Program-made: the position numbers and the translations under genes
The notes under the pieces: generated by a model
Told to the model about the DNA's origin: nothing
Databases searched by the model: none
Seen by the model: the letters and a program-made list of their open reading frames with translations, nothing else
Source: Bryobacter sp.
GTDB lineage: Bacteria > Acidobacteriota > Terriglobia > Bryobacterales > Bryobacteraceae
Direction: 5' to 3'
DNA: 64,000 nucleotides
Assembly (NCBI GenBank): GCA_022843625.1
Contig: JALHNH010000021.1
Coordinates: forward strand, 1-64,000
Shown here: positions 19,298 to 27,770 of the stretch, in pieces
How positions within the stretch are numbered: the first letter of the stretch is position 1
Layout of the letters: every line of letters starts with the position of its first letter

Positions 19298-20551
19298 CTA
19301 GGCAAACGCCCGGTATTCGTGCCGTAGTCCGTTGACGAGTCGATCCAGTTCTTCATACCTGTTATAGAGCGCTGGGCTTACTCGAATCACTGCTCCCGCT
19401 GCGATACCGCGTCGCGCAACTGTCAGCACCTTGTGTTTGTTCAACAAAACCGCAGACAGCCGCTGAGCCTGCGCATAGTCTTTGATCCCAGGCAGTCGAA
19501 AGCTGGTCACCGCTCCAAAGCGTGCAGGTTCTTCGGGAGTCAGAATTTCCATGCCTTTCAACTCGCGGACGCGCTCCACCCAATAGCTGCGAAGCGCTTG
19601 CAAATGCCGCATCTTGCGGCCCCCGCCAATCCGGTCGTGAAAGTCGATTGCCGCCGGAACACAAGGTGTTGCCGCAAAGTTGATCGTGCCAAGGCTCGTG
19701 CGGCTGCGTGTGTCTTCTTTCGGAAACATCGTGCTTCCCATGCACGGCTCGATGTCAGCTAGTCTTGCAGCACGAATCCAGATGCCACCACTCCCGATCG
19801 GCGCGTTCAACCACTTATGCAGCGAGAAGCCTACAAAATCAGCGCCCAGCTCTGCCAGCTTGAAGTCCAAGTGTGCAACCGTCTGCGCAGCATCCACAAT
19901 CGTATCCACGCCCCGCGCTCGGGCCAGAGCGACGATCTCCTTAACAGGCGTCACCAGCCCGGTACGGTTGGATAAATGAGTCACCAGTAACATCTTGAGA
20001 TTCGCGGGTGCTGCCTTCAACTGCGCCTCATAAGCGGCTAGAACATTAGCTGTCGTTGCCGGTTCTGGAATTGCAAACCGGATCACCTTGACGCCACGCG
20101 AGCCCGCTAGTGAGTCCATCGCCTGCTGCATCTCGTCATAGTCGAGATCGGCGTACATGACACTGTCGCCCGGCGAGAGACCCCGATACTGAAGAATCAG
20201 ATTCTGCAGCGCTTCGGTGCCGTTGCGAGCCAGGGTGAACTCACTGGCGGGCGCACCCAGCAACGCACCAACCCTCGCTCGAACCTGCTCCATCCGCATC
20301 GTCCGCTCATTGCCGGGGATACCGTCGCGCACGAAATGAACATTCTGCCTCTGAATGAACTCGGTCTGCTTAAGGTATTCGGAGTAAATTTTGCGAGGCA
20401 TCACTCCCCAGTAAGCATTCTCAAGGTTCGCAATACCCCGGTCGACTTCCCACAGATCCGGCAGCGCTTTGAGATCAATCGGCGAGCTCTCTCCTCTCGA
20501 TTGCGCGGCGGCCAGCCCAGCTAAAGTGCCAACAAACTGACGACGTATCAA
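19298..20551 (-). CDS. Tat-exported class V aminotransferase-fold PLP enzyme
   Basis: 417 residues. The start is a TTG at 20549-20551 with a strong AGGAGG eight bases before it, giving MIRRQFVGTLAGLAAAQS, a twin-arginine-type signal. The fold-type I PLP core has the Schiff-base Lys in FVGFSLHKWLNAPIGSGGIWIR, VDAAQTVAHLDF for the pyridine-interacting Asp, and LVTHLSNRTGL. It resembles isopenicillin-N epimerase or cysteine desulfurase-like proteins. Export of a PLP enzyme is unusual. A paralogue with the same layout is at 46840-48066. Substrate unknown. Confidence 0.9.
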   Translation of the reverse strand: MIRRQFVGTLAGLAAAQSRGESSPIDLKALPDLWEVDRGIANLENAYWGVMPRKIYSEYLKQTEFIQRQNVHFVRDGIPGNERTMRMEQVRARVGALLGAPASEFTLARNGTEALQNLILQYRGLSPGDSVMYADLDYDEMQQAMDSLAGSRGVKVIRFAIPEPATTANVLAAYEAQLKAAPANLKMLLVTHLSNRTGLVTPVKEIVALARARGVDTIVDAAQTVAHLDFKLAELGADFVGFSLHKWLNAPIGSGGIWIRAARLADIEPCMGSTMFPKEDTRSRTSLGTINFAATPCVPAAIDFHDRIGGGRKMRHLQALRSYWVERVRELKGMEILTPEEPARFGAVTSFRLPGIKDYAQAQRLSAVLLNKHKVLTVARRGIAAGAVIRVSPALYNRYEELDRLVNGLRHEYRAFA

Positions 20552-20795
20552 CTGTGAATCCTCCTGCAAAACGACACATCTCAGGGTAGCGAACTTGTTG
20601 CCTTCTCATCTCCCAACAACCAACACATCGTCTCTACAATTGAGGAGCCCACCAGACTTTCCACTCACCTGCCTGGCCGCAAAATATTCCAGTTTTTCTC
20701 CCGCTGGCATATTTCTTAGATTTCAACTTGCCTTCTATAGATGTAGGCCGAAGCAATCCAATAGCCTGCGAATGAAAGTGCGGAGCACCTTTGAC

Positions 20796-21548
20796 ATGGA
20801 CAATTCAACGGAACAAAATGCTGTGACGAAGTGGGAGTGGGTCCCATCCCATCCCGCCTTGCTGCCCAAAACACTCCGGGTCATGCCGCCTCCACCCTCG
20901 CCCCGCCCACGGCGGCTGCTTTTCGGTCTCCTGATAGCCTTACTCGCTCTTGGCTCTTCTGCGATTTATCTTCTTTGGTCTTCAATGCAGCAAGAGAGCG
21001 AAGCTCGAAAGCAGGCTCTCTTACGCCAACAGGCTTGGGAGCTGGAGTGGTGAGCAGAGTATCAGCGTCAGGCCAGAACCATGGAATCCTTGAAGAAACA
21101 AATTGAAATCGCGTCTGCACAGCCCACCTTGCCTCCCGAAAAAGCGCAGCCCCAGCAACCCGAAGCCCTGAAACCAAGCCCCTCCCGCGTCAATCCGCCC
21201 CTGCCTGCAGAATTGCCGAAACCTTCAGAAGTCACACCGGAGCTGCAGGCCAAAGAACGCGTCAAGATGGAATTGAACCCCGACGGAGATTCCCTCCCGC
21301 AAGACGACGAACCGAAGCGAAAGCGCGGCCTTACCAGGTTGCTAAAAAGCTCTCTCCTTGTCGATCGTGCCGTACTCACGACTTCTCTTTTGGTGCCACC
21401 CTCAATCCCGCTAACCCTGGCTCAGTCCCGACTCGGACGCCGCCTCACTGGCCGCATGTTGAAGAAAACGAAAACACACAAAGCCGTCGCCGCCAAAGTG
21501 GTCCGCGATGTCGGTGACATGCCCATTACCCAAAGGCGTCGCCGATAA
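20796..21548 (+). pseudogene. Membrane-anchored coiled-coil protein interrupted by an in-frame TGA
   Basis: From the ATG at 20796 (GGAG ten bases upstream) a frame runs 85 codons to TGA at 21051-21053 and then continues in the same frame for 165 more codons to 21548. Before the TGA there is a Pro-rich leader, one membrane helix (LLFGLLIALLALGSSAIYLLW) and a Gln/Glu/Arg-rich helix. Immediately after it the same helical character continues (AEYQRQARTMESLKKQIE), then a Pro/Lys-rich linker and a very basic end. This continuity indicates one gene with a nonsense codon. No family is recognised. The second part could still be made from an ATG at 21081. Confidence 0.65.
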
Positions 21549-21866
21549 ACTCCCTGCAAGAGTTGAAGTCAGGAATCCCTTTCCAACTGAAGCACCTTGC
21601 AAAGAAACAGAGATAGTGCAAACGTTGCAGATCTTCAAATGCAAGATGCCGCATGCGCAACAACCGATAAAGGACGATTCTAACGATCGCTTGCTCGCGC
21701 TTCTAAGCTCAACTGCTCACCCGAGCAGCTCACTCACACCGCTCATTCGAGCGGCTCGCCCCAGGTACGGCCTGACGACATAGGTGACATTTGATTCGAG
21801 TTCGGGAGGTCAACCGCAACAGGGCAAGCCAAGCAGGAAGGCATCCTCTGAAAAGAAGACCTTCCA
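21549..21866. other. Non-coding scar region upstream of the pyruvate kinase remnant
   Basis: About 320 bases without a credible gene. The frames that stay open have no recognisable protein character. The segment 21720-21760 is rich in GAGC/GCTC inverted repeats, including a perfect six-base stem (CCGCTC-ATTC-GAGCGG) at 21739-21754. The short dispersed repeat at 21764-21794 follows directly. Confidence 0.5.
21764..21794 (+). repeat. Short dispersed repeat, copy 1 (possible mobile-element scar)
   Basis: The stretch GGTACGG-(3)-GACGAC-(1)-TAGGT recurs at 40239-40269 with only a handful of substitutions over about 31 bases. Both copies lie in gene-free DNA and both directly precede a damaged gene: here the pyruvate kinase remnant, there a 5'-truncated ankyrin protein. 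This fits the end of a lost insertion element, but no transposase remains in the window. Confidence 0.5.
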
Positions 21867-22246
21867 ATGGCACACAACCCAAGCCATGCCGAGATCATTG
21901 CCGGCGCCGCCTACCTGCACGCCTCTCCCTCGAGCTAACAGCAATCGCCGTCTTCACGGTCTCGGGTTCCACGGCCCGACTGATCAGCCGCTTCCGCCCG
22001 CCAGGGCCGATCTATTCATTCACACCTTTTGAAGAAGCAGCCCAAAAGCTCTCGCTCACCTACGGAGTCACCGCGATTATCGTACCCAATACCGCTTCCA
22101 CAGACGAGATGCTCTTGCAGATGGATCAGGAATTACAACGGCAAAGACATTTCAAGCCTCACGATCAGGTCGTCTTCGTCAGCGGTCAGCCAATCAGCGT
22201 TCCTGGAAGCACCAACAGGCTGAAGCTTCACCGCGCCGTTGAATAG
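21867..22246 (+). pseudogene. Pyruvate kinase C-terminal domain remnant, frameshifted
   Basis: The first 23 codons from ATG 21867 read MAHNPSHAEIIAGAAYLHA, then the similarity moves to another frame around 21920-21935 (ELTAIAVFTVSGSTARLISRFRPPGPIYSFTP) and continues through VTAIIVPNTASTDEMLLQMDQ to the end, VVFVSGQPISVPGSTNRLKLHR. This is the C-terminal (PK_C) domain of pyruvate kinase, which holds the allosteric and subunit contacts. The catalytic barrel is absent, so it cannot be an active enzyme. It is probably debris left by a rearrangement. Confidence 0.8.
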
Positions 22247-22260
22247 GTGGCAATTCAAGG

Positions 22261-22959
22261 CTACCCGGCGACGGGTCTCATTAATCCGTCTTCGATCATG
22301 AGGATTCGATCTGCCGCATGAGCGAGGCGCTCATCGTGAGTAACCATCACAAAAGCGATTCCCACCTCGCTACTCATCTGTCGCATCAGGCGGAATACTT
22401 CTTCCCCCGAGTGGCTGTCAAGATTGCCTGTCGGTTCGTCGGCCAGCACGATCCTCGGGCGATTGGCCAACGCCCGGACAATAGCGCAGCGCTGATTCTC
22501 ACCGCCGCTCATCGTGTCAGGGTACTTGTCGAGTTGTTCACCCAATCCAACTCGCACCAACAGGCTACGGATCCATTCCAATTCTTCGCTTGTAGCCTCG
22601 CCTTTTCTGATCAGGATCGGAAGCGCTGCATTCTCCAGACACGTCAATTCTTCCAATAAAAAATGCGCCTGAAAGACAAAGCCAACCACCTCACTACGAA
22701 GAACGGCAAGCCCGTCTTCAGTCAGGGTTGAGATATCCACACCATCGATCTTCACCACGCCCCCGGTAGGAATATCCAGTGCCCCAAGAATGTTCAACAG
22801 GGTGGACTTGCCGCTCCCGGATTGCCCAATGATCGAGATAAACTCTCCGGCAACAACGCGCAAATCAATTCCAAACAAGACCGGTGTAGGCACCTTACCT
22901 GGATAGGTCTTCTTCAGCCCGATCGTTTCAATTACTGCCTCGCCTGGAGCCGCACTCAT
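22261..22959 (-). CDS. ABC transporter ATP-binding protein (LolD/MacB type)
   Basis: A 232-residue ATPase with Walker A GQSGSGKST, Q-loop FVFQAHFLLEELT, signature MSGGENQRCAIVRAL, Walker B IVLADEPTGNLDS and H-loop MVTHD. The GNLDS and FQ-x-LLEELT features are typical of the LolD/MacB/FtsE branch that powers mechanotransmission permeases. Its ATG overlaps the permease stop by four bases. It is the last of three genes (adaptor, permease, ATPase) that form a tripartite exporter, probably the tail of a longer unit starting at 27527. Confidence 0.95.
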   Translation of the reverse strand: MSAAPGEAVIETIGLKKTYPGKVPTPVLFGIDLRVVAGEFISIIGQSGSGKSTLLNILGALDIPTGGVVKIDGVDISTLTEDGLAVLRSEVVGFVFQAHFLLEELTCLENAALPILIRKGEATSEELEWIRSLLVRVGLGEQLDKYPDTMSGGENQRCAIVRALANRPRIVLADEPTGNLDSHSGEEVFRLMRQMSSEVGIAFVMVTHDERLAHAADRILMIEDGLMRPVAG

Positions 22960-24215
22960 CGCATTGCATCCACCGGGTTCATCTTTGCCGCACTGCGCGC
23001 TGGAAGCAAGGCCGCGAGTACCGTGGCTAAAGAGGCTGCCCCCATGGCCGCCAAAATGTAGATTGGGTCAAGGATCAATGGAAAGATTGCTTCCGGGCTC
23101 CCGCCACCCCGGCCTACAGCTTGCTTTGGGAGGCTGAGTACATAGACAACAGAGATTCCGGCAATCGCCCCCATGACACTGCCAGCGACTGCAATTCCAA
23201 GGCCTTCAAACAGAAACACCAGCATGATCTGATTGCTGCGTGCACCGATGCTCTTGAGAATGCCGATTTGCTTTGCCTTGCGTTGCACGGAAACAATCAG
23301 GACGGACGCGATTGCAAACGAGGAAGCGATCAGCGTAAAGCCTGAGATGAGATACGCGGAAGCCGACTGCGCCTGCAGAGAGGTAACAAAATTGGGAAAC
23401 TCACTCGACCACGACTTCGCCTCACAATCAAGCAACACCGATAACCGCTCAGCCACAGCATCTGCGCCAAAAATATCAAAGACTTTGACATAGACCACGT
23501 TTACCGAATTGCCAATACCAAGCATGCTTTGGCCAGTGCGCAGCGTCACATAGGCACTGCCGCGACCTTGACCCTTAGAATAGATCCCGGTAATGCGCAG
23601 CGGTTCCGGCACTCCCGAAATGGAGGTAATGCGGATTCGGTCACCAATGCCGACGTTCAAGTCCTGCGCCAGTTCGTAATCAATGACAACCTCGTCGGCG
23701 GCAAGCCCGAGGTAATGTCCCCCAATCAGATTCTTTGTTACTGGCGTGATCCTCTCTTGCTCGGCGGGGTCTGCACCGGTAAGCGAAACTCCTACCGGGT
23801 TTGCGCCTTTCGAGGCGAAACCTTGGCCTGACACTGCCGCACTAACCGTTTGAACGTTGGGGATTGCACTTGCAACAGCCAGAACTGTGCGCCAGTCGTC
23901 GATGTTCTTTCTCTGGGGAGCTTGCAGTTCTGATCGTGAAGAGCTGAGCCCGCCTTTGCTGCCAGGAATGTCAGCATAAGGGATTGGTTTGCCTTCGGGT
24001 ACTTGTACCGTTACGTGAGGGATGGCTTCGGTAAGCAAGGAGGTGAATTTCTTCTGCAGCCCGAAGATCAAACCCATGATGAAAATGACGATGATCACGC
24101 CCGAAGCAACCGCTGAGATCGTAAGCCAGGTTTGCCCACCTCCTGAGCGAAGATGCCGCCATGCGAGTTGGTACTCAAACCGGATTCGTAGCGGCAGTAA
24201 AGCAGTGATCGTCAT
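22956..24215 (-). CDS. ABC transporter permease (MacB/FtsX type)
   Basis: 419 residues: an N-terminal membrane helix (QTWLTISAVASGVIIVIFIMGLIFG), a large periplasmic MacB_PCD-like domain, and three C-terminal helices (LISGFTLIASSFAIASVLIVSV, MLVFLFEGLGIAVAGSVMGAIAGISVVYVL, IYILAAMGAASLATVLAALLPARSAAKMNPVDAMR). The ending ARSAAKMNPVDAMR is a hallmark of FtsX-like permeases. It is eight bases downstream of the adaptor gene and overlaps the ATPase gene by four. Substrate unknown: macrolides, lipoproteins and peptides are all used by relatives. Confidence 0.94.
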   Translation of the reverse strand: MTITALLPLRIRFEYQLAWRHLRSGGGQTWLTISAVASGVIIVIFIMGLIFGLQKKFTSLLTEAIPHVTVQVPEGKPIPYADIPGSKGGLSSSRSELQAPQRKNIDDWRTVLAVASAIPNVQTVSAAVSGQGFASKGANPVGVSLTGADPAEQERITPVTKNLIGGHYLGLAADEVVIDYELAQDLNVGIGDRIRITSISGVPEPLRITGIYSKGQGRGSAYVTLRTGQSMLGIGNSVNVVYVKVFDIFGADAVAERLSVLLDCEAKSWSSEFPNFVTSLQAQSASAYLISGFTLIASSFAIASVLIVSVQRKAKQIGILKSIGARSNQIMLVFLFEGLGIAVAGSVMGAIAGISVVYVLSLPKQAVGRGGGSPEAIFPLILDPIYILAAMGAASLATVLAALLPARSAAKMNPVDAMR

Positions 24216-24223
24216 GTTGGGAA

Positions 24224-25588
24224 CTATTTTTTGATCCTGACAATGTCGCCGCTTTGGATCTTCTGCGGATTCACGACGACAAGGTCTGAGGTTTCCAGCC
24301 CCGCAAGCACTGGAGTGCCGTTAGCGGTGGGAGGCCGTGTCAGCACAATTTTTTCGAATGCACGATCTCCCTCAACAACAAGTGCGACGGTACGATCGCC
24401 AGATCGCCGCAACGCGCTGGCAGGCACAAGCAAACGCAGCGCTGCTTCACTCGTGACAAGATTCACATTCAGCGTCTGACCCGATTTAAGCCACGCCGGC
24501 GGCGATATGGGCTCCAGCTTGATCGATACAGTTCCACGAATGGTGTTGATGGAAGGGGAAATTTCTTTGAGACGTCCTTCGAAGGTCTGTCCCGGGAATG
24601 CAGAGGCAGAGAGCAATCCTTTTTGTCCGACCGTAATGTCAGCAAGATTGCTTTCGTCCAGATCAATGCGAATCTCAAGTGCATCGCTCACCAATCCGAA
24701 GAGCCCTTGTGCATTGACAATCTGGCCCAGTTCGACATGGACGGCCGTGATGGTGCCTGAAAAAGGCGCTACGATCTTTGCCTCACTAGCCTCCTGACGA
24801 ACCACCAGCAAAGCCTGCTCCGCTTCCTTCAATCGATCGCGCGCCAATTCAACATCTTCCTTTCGAGGAGTAGAGCGCAGGGTTTGCAATTGAGCTTCGG
24901 CCAGTCGGATCGATGCAGTGCCAGATCGTGACTTGGCTTCTGAGGCAGCAAGCGCTGTAGCCGTTGCGTCTACTTCGCTTCTGGAAACGACACCGGCTTT
25001 TGCCAGCTCCTGCGTTCTAACCTGTGTTTTGCGCGCCAACTCAAGCTCAGATACTGCCTGCGCAGCCAACGCTTTGGCCTGACTTATCTGCATCTGAGTT
25101 ACCTGAAGATCCGAGGCCAAAGGGCCTCTCGACGTCAACTTAAGTTGGGCTCTCGCCGACACAACAGCAGTTTCCGCCTGCTTCACCTGAGCCTGGGTTA
25201 TGTTGTTCTTCAACACTGCCAGTGCTTGTCCAGCCTCGACATGATCACCAAGCTTCACATCAAGCCGCACTACCAAGCCGTTAAACGAGGCCCCGATCAT
25301 GGATTCACGCACCCCACCCACCAGGCCACTGCTCGCGATCGTTTCATGGATCGATACAAGAGTTGGCCGAAACAGTGTCACCTCAACCGGCCGGTGAAGA
25401 AACCAATACACAGCCCCGCCAAGCGCGAGCCCTACAATGAGAAGTCCAGGCAGCCAGCGGCGCACCCGGCCGGGCTTCGAGTCTGCTTTCTTAAGGTATG
25501 CAGCATCGGTCGGTAATGCCGGCGTTAGCGTTTGGATCTGCTCAACAGGCTTTGCTGCCGGCACGACGGACTTGGGTTCTGCGCTCAA
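24224..25588 (-). CDS. Periplasmic adaptor (HlyD/MacA membrane fusion) protein
   Basis: 454 residues: a cytoplasmic Pro-rich leader, one membrane helix (WLPGLLIVGLALGGAVYWFL), the lipoyl-like half (GLVVRLDVKLGDHVEAGQALAVL), a long alpha-hairpin coiled coil (residues about 145-260), the second lipoyl half (IVAPFSGTITAVHVELGQIVNAQG) and a beta-barrel domain. This is the MacA-type architecture that links an inner-membrane ABC pump to an outer-membrane channel. No TolC-type gene is adjacent. It heads the three-gene exporter cluster and lies 86 bases after the DUF1269 gene on the same strand. Confidence 0.94.
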   Translation of the reverse strand: MSAEPKSVVPAAKPVEQIQTLTPALPTDAAYLKKADSKPGRVRRWLPGLLIVGLALGGAVYWFLHRPVEVTLFRPTLVSIHETIASSGLVGGVRESMIGASFNGLVVRLDVKLGDHVEAGQALAVLKNNITQAQVKQAETAVVSARAQLKLTSRGPLASDLQVTQMQISQAKALAAQAVSELELARKTQVRTQELAKAGVVSRSEVDATATALAASEAKSRSGTASIRLAEAQLQTLRSTPRKEDVELARDRLKEAEQALLVVRQEASEAKIVAPFSGTITAVHVELGQIVNAQGLFGLVSDALEIRIDLDESNLADITVGQKGLLSASAFPGQTFEGRLKEISPSINTIRGTVSIKLEPISPPAWLKSGQTLNVNLVTSEAALRLLVPASALRRSGDRTVALVVEGDRAFEKIVLTRPPTANGTPVLAGLETSDLVVVNPQKIQSGDIVRIKK

Positions 25589-25674
25589 ACAGCCTCCGCC
25601 GACGAGATTTCAAACTCGTCCAATGATTTGCTCATTACTCTCTTTCGCATGCTCTAACGTCTACGGAACGCCTC

Positions 25675-26475
25675 TCAGGAAGCAAGCGCTTTTTTCGTCA
25701 ATCCCCAGGCTTGCTCCAATTGCCGAACGCGGCGAGCACCGTCGCTCTGCAGATTGACAATGCGGTTTTCAATCTTCGTTTTTAAGTCGCCTGAAGCCCT
25801 GGATGCCTGCGCCTGAAGCGCATTCAGCTTTGCTTCAGTCTCGTGACTCAGTTCTGCAATCCGGCTTTTTAAACGGTCTGCAGTGCTACGCTCCAGATCC
25901 TCGAGCGCCGAGATGCTTTCCTTGAGACTGGCCTTGCCATCTACCTTCGCGTGTTCGTATTCTGCTTTAAGTTCGGAAAGCTCTGCCCGGATAGAAGCCA
26001 TCTCCTTCTGGGACAGATCATCTTCGACAACAGCCCGCCAGTTACGATGTACAACGCCACCCAGCGCCTGCATGCGCGTATTGAGTGGAGTCACCCACTC
26101 TTCTGTTATCTCGGCCACCACTGCTACCCTGCCTGGAGTCAATGCCTTCGACACATCCTCAATGAACGATTTGCCTACTCCGAGATTTGCCAGATCGCTG
26201 AAGCTGCCCATCAAAGCGCCACCGCCAAAGCCGATGGCCGCCCCGATCGGGCCGCCTAGTAATCCAATGAGCCCACCCGCCAGCGCACCAACAGTGATTC
26301 CCAAAGGGCCATGATCACTTTCCCGTTGGATCGACAGCTTGCCATCCAATCCCTTCGCAACTACAGACATGCCGTAGAGGGTCAGGCTTCCTTCAGCATG
26401 CAGGGCGTCGAGAGCCCGAGTGCCTTCGTAGGCCTTCGTTTCATCGGCAAACGATACAAAAATGAATTTGCTCAT
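25675..26475 (-). CDS. DUF1269-family membrane protein with C-terminal coiled coil
   Basis: 266 residues. The N-terminal DUF1269 part (FIFVSFADETKAYEGTRALDAL... YGMSVVAKGLDGKL) leads into a Gly-rich membrane-associated hairpin (ALAGGLIGLLGGPIGAAIGFGGGALMGS). Residues about 150-260 are a long charged coiled coil (Glu/Lys/Ala-rich). Function is unknown; family members often occur with stress genes. It follows the PRC-barrel gene by 48 bases and precedes the ABC exporter on the same strand. Confidence 0.88.
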   Translation of the reverse strand: MSKFIFVSFADETKAYEGTRALDALHAEGSLTLYGMSVVAKGLDGKLSIQRESDHGPLGITVGALAGGLIGLLGGPIGAAIGFGGGALMGSFSDLANLGVGKSFIEDVSKALTPGRVAVVAEITEEWVTPLNTRMQALGGVVHRNWRAVVEDDLSQKEMASIRAELSELKAEYEHAKVDGKASLKESISALEDLERSTADRLKSRIAELSHETEAKLNALQAQASRASGDLKTKIENRIVNLQSDGARRVRQLEQAWGLTKKALAS

Positions 26476-26523
26476 GGTTCTTTCTCTTTCGTGGGAGTCT
26501 GCAGCAGTTCTTAAAGGAGCGCT

Positions 26524-27321
26524 TTAAGCGCCGCTTGCAGCGAAGGCAGATTGCTGCTTTTCTGCTTCGATCCAATAAGGAGGCTGTCCGTAATGGAAGT
26601 AGAGTTTGTTCTCGTATTCACGATTTACCGGCACACTGTCCAAATACTCAGGACAGTTTTGAATGGCCTCCCGCGTCACAGCCACAAAGACCTTCGAGTC
26701 TCCCCAACTGACACTTTCCACCCAGTCTGGCGACAGAAGTACTTTTTTGCCCGGCCACCAATTCGTCGTGTCCACTTCGAGGTAGCGAATGGCCCAGGCT
26801 TCATCATCAACAAGAAAATCTTCGATATGTCCAATTTCGCCATCTTGGGTTTGGACGTGATAACCAGTCACTGCCTTTGTGCTGCGCAGGCTTGAATCGC
26901 CAGACCCTTTGCCGACTCGTTCCTCAGTAATGCTTTGCGCTTCCCACATCGGAACCATTCCCCCCGGCGAATAGGAAGGTCCCCAGATGTAAGGGCCCTG
27001 CCAATAATAGGGATAACCGTAGTAGCCGTAGTAATCCGCCTCATGCTGCCGCGAAACCGGCCGTTGCGTATCGATGTCCGGTGCATTTTCAATTTGCTTT
27101 CGCGTCAGGGATACGTCGATCCTGCCGGTGGTCCAGTCGGTTTGAAGAATAGAATGCGGCGTAATCAGCACATTCCGTCCGTTCAACCAGTTGCCGGTAT
27201 CTACCGTTAAGTAGCGAACCCCCCAGCGTTGATCATCGAAATAAATTTCGCCGACGCTTCCGATTTCTCCGTCACTGGCACGGATGACAAGCCCCTTGAG
27301 ATTCTGGCTCTTTGTTAACAT
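26524..27321 (-). CDS. Double PRC-barrel domain protein
   Basis: 265 residues with two PRC-barrel repeats: residues about 5-75 (LKGLVIRASDGEIGSVGEIYFDD... VRYLTVDTGNWLNGRNVLI) and about 145-215 (VTGYHVQTQDGEIGHIEDFLVDD... IRYLEVDTTNWWPGKKVLL). Between them is a Tyr/Gly/Pro-rich linker (YYGYYGYPYYWQGPYIWGP). PRC-barrels bind RNA, protein or photosynthetic complexes; stand-alone versions are common in stress islands. The exact role is unknown. It sits 56 bases after the small general-stress-like gene and probably shares its transcript. Confidence 0.9.
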   Translation of the reverse strand: MLTKSQNLKGLVIRASDGEIGSVGEIYFDDQRWGVRYLTVDTGNWLNGRNVLITPHSILQTDWTTGRIDVSLTRKQIENAPDIDTQRPVSRQHEADYYGYYGYPYYWQGPYIWGPSYSPGGMVPMWEAQSITEERVGKGSGDSSLRSTKAVTGYHVQTQDGEIGHIEDFLVDDEAWAIRYLEVDTTNWWPGKKVLLSPDWVESVSWGDSKVFVAVTREAIQNCPEYLDSVPVNREYENKLYFHYGQPPYWIEAEKQQSAFAASGA

Positions 27322-27377
27322 AAACGGCCCTCCCGGCCAAATGAAGTCATATTGATTCTGGTTTTGTGAAAAAGAAG

Positions 27378-27527
27378 TTAGCGCGCACCTGCGGCAACAG
27401 TATGTGTGTCTTTTCCAATGATCGACAGGCTTTGCAGATCGATTCCCGCACGCTGAAGTTCTTTCACTCCCTGCTCTGCACCTGGATGTGATCCGTAAAC
27501 AGCGACCACCGAATTCTGTTCGTTCAT
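27378..27527 (-). CDS. 49-residue general-stress-protein-17M-like small protein
   Basis: A short gene running from ATG at 27525-27527 to TAA at 27378-27380, with AGGAG eight bases before the ATG. The product starts MNEQNSVVAVYGSHPGAEQG and continues with a VKELQRAGIDLQSLSIIGKD segment. It matches the N-terminal alpha/beta unit of the YflT/GSP17M-like domain (VVAVY..H..AE..VKEL...G.....LSIIGKD), but stops where family members continue into a Gly-rich membrane hairpin. It may be a naturally short version or a 3'-truncated gene. It is the first gene of the minus-strand unit leading to the PRC-barrel, DUF1269 and exporter genes. Confidence 0.8.
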   Translation of the reverse strand: MNEQNSVVAVYGSHPGAEQGVKELQRAGIDLQSLSIIGKDTHTVAAGAR

Positions 27528-27583
27528 TTTCCAGTCTCCTGTCGAATGCCAGTGTTTAACTCTGTTCAGACACTAGATCCATA

Positions 27584-27599
27584 AGCACGACAAGAACCA
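27584..27599 (-). promoter_or_regulatory. Candidate sigma-54 promoter for the small stress gene unit
   Basis: On the minus strand the sequence is TGGTTCTTGTCGTGCT, with GG and GC ten bases apart as sigma-54 requires, though the -24 and -12 blocks each deviate from TGGCAC/TTGCW. Transcription would start near 27572, leaving about 45 bases of leader. It lies 65-100 bases from the tandem palindromes at 27664-27697, a usual enhancer distance. Confidence 0.4.
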
Positions 27600-27663
27600 C
27601 TTCTAATTACTCAATACCTGGCAATCGAATCTACTCGCATCCGGGAAAGCACTTGCCGACCAC

Positions 27664-27697
27664 TGACCGAAAGCAGTCACTTGACGGGATGCGGTCA
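27664..27697. promoter_or_regulatory. Tandem palindromic operator/enhancer (two TGAC-N8-GTCA sites)
   Basis: Two perfect half-site palindromes with identical geometry: TGACCGAAAGCAGTCA at 27664-27679 and TGACGGGATGCGGTCA at 27682-27697, 18 bases centre to centre. The same pattern recurs at 37707-37741 and 40118-40151, upstream of other operons of this island. The site lies between the divergent small stress gene (start 27527) and the oleate hydratase remnant/ackA unit, so one array could serve both directions. Confidence 0.65.
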
Positions 27698-27770
27698 GCA
27701 AATGGTTCCGCCCTCACTGCGCAAAGTGACTGTGTGCCAACAATGTTCCACTCCTGCCATTGCGAGGCTA

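Noticed and set aside
21051..21053. TGA as a selenocysteine codon
   Set aside because: No clear hairpin of the required kind follows directly, no Sec-machinery gene is in the window, and the protein has no redox features at this position.
27664..27735. CRISPR-like repeats or phage attachment site around the GTCACTTGAC sequences
   Set aside because: The repeats are short palindromes in fixed geometry without spacers of constant length, and they recur only upstream of operons.
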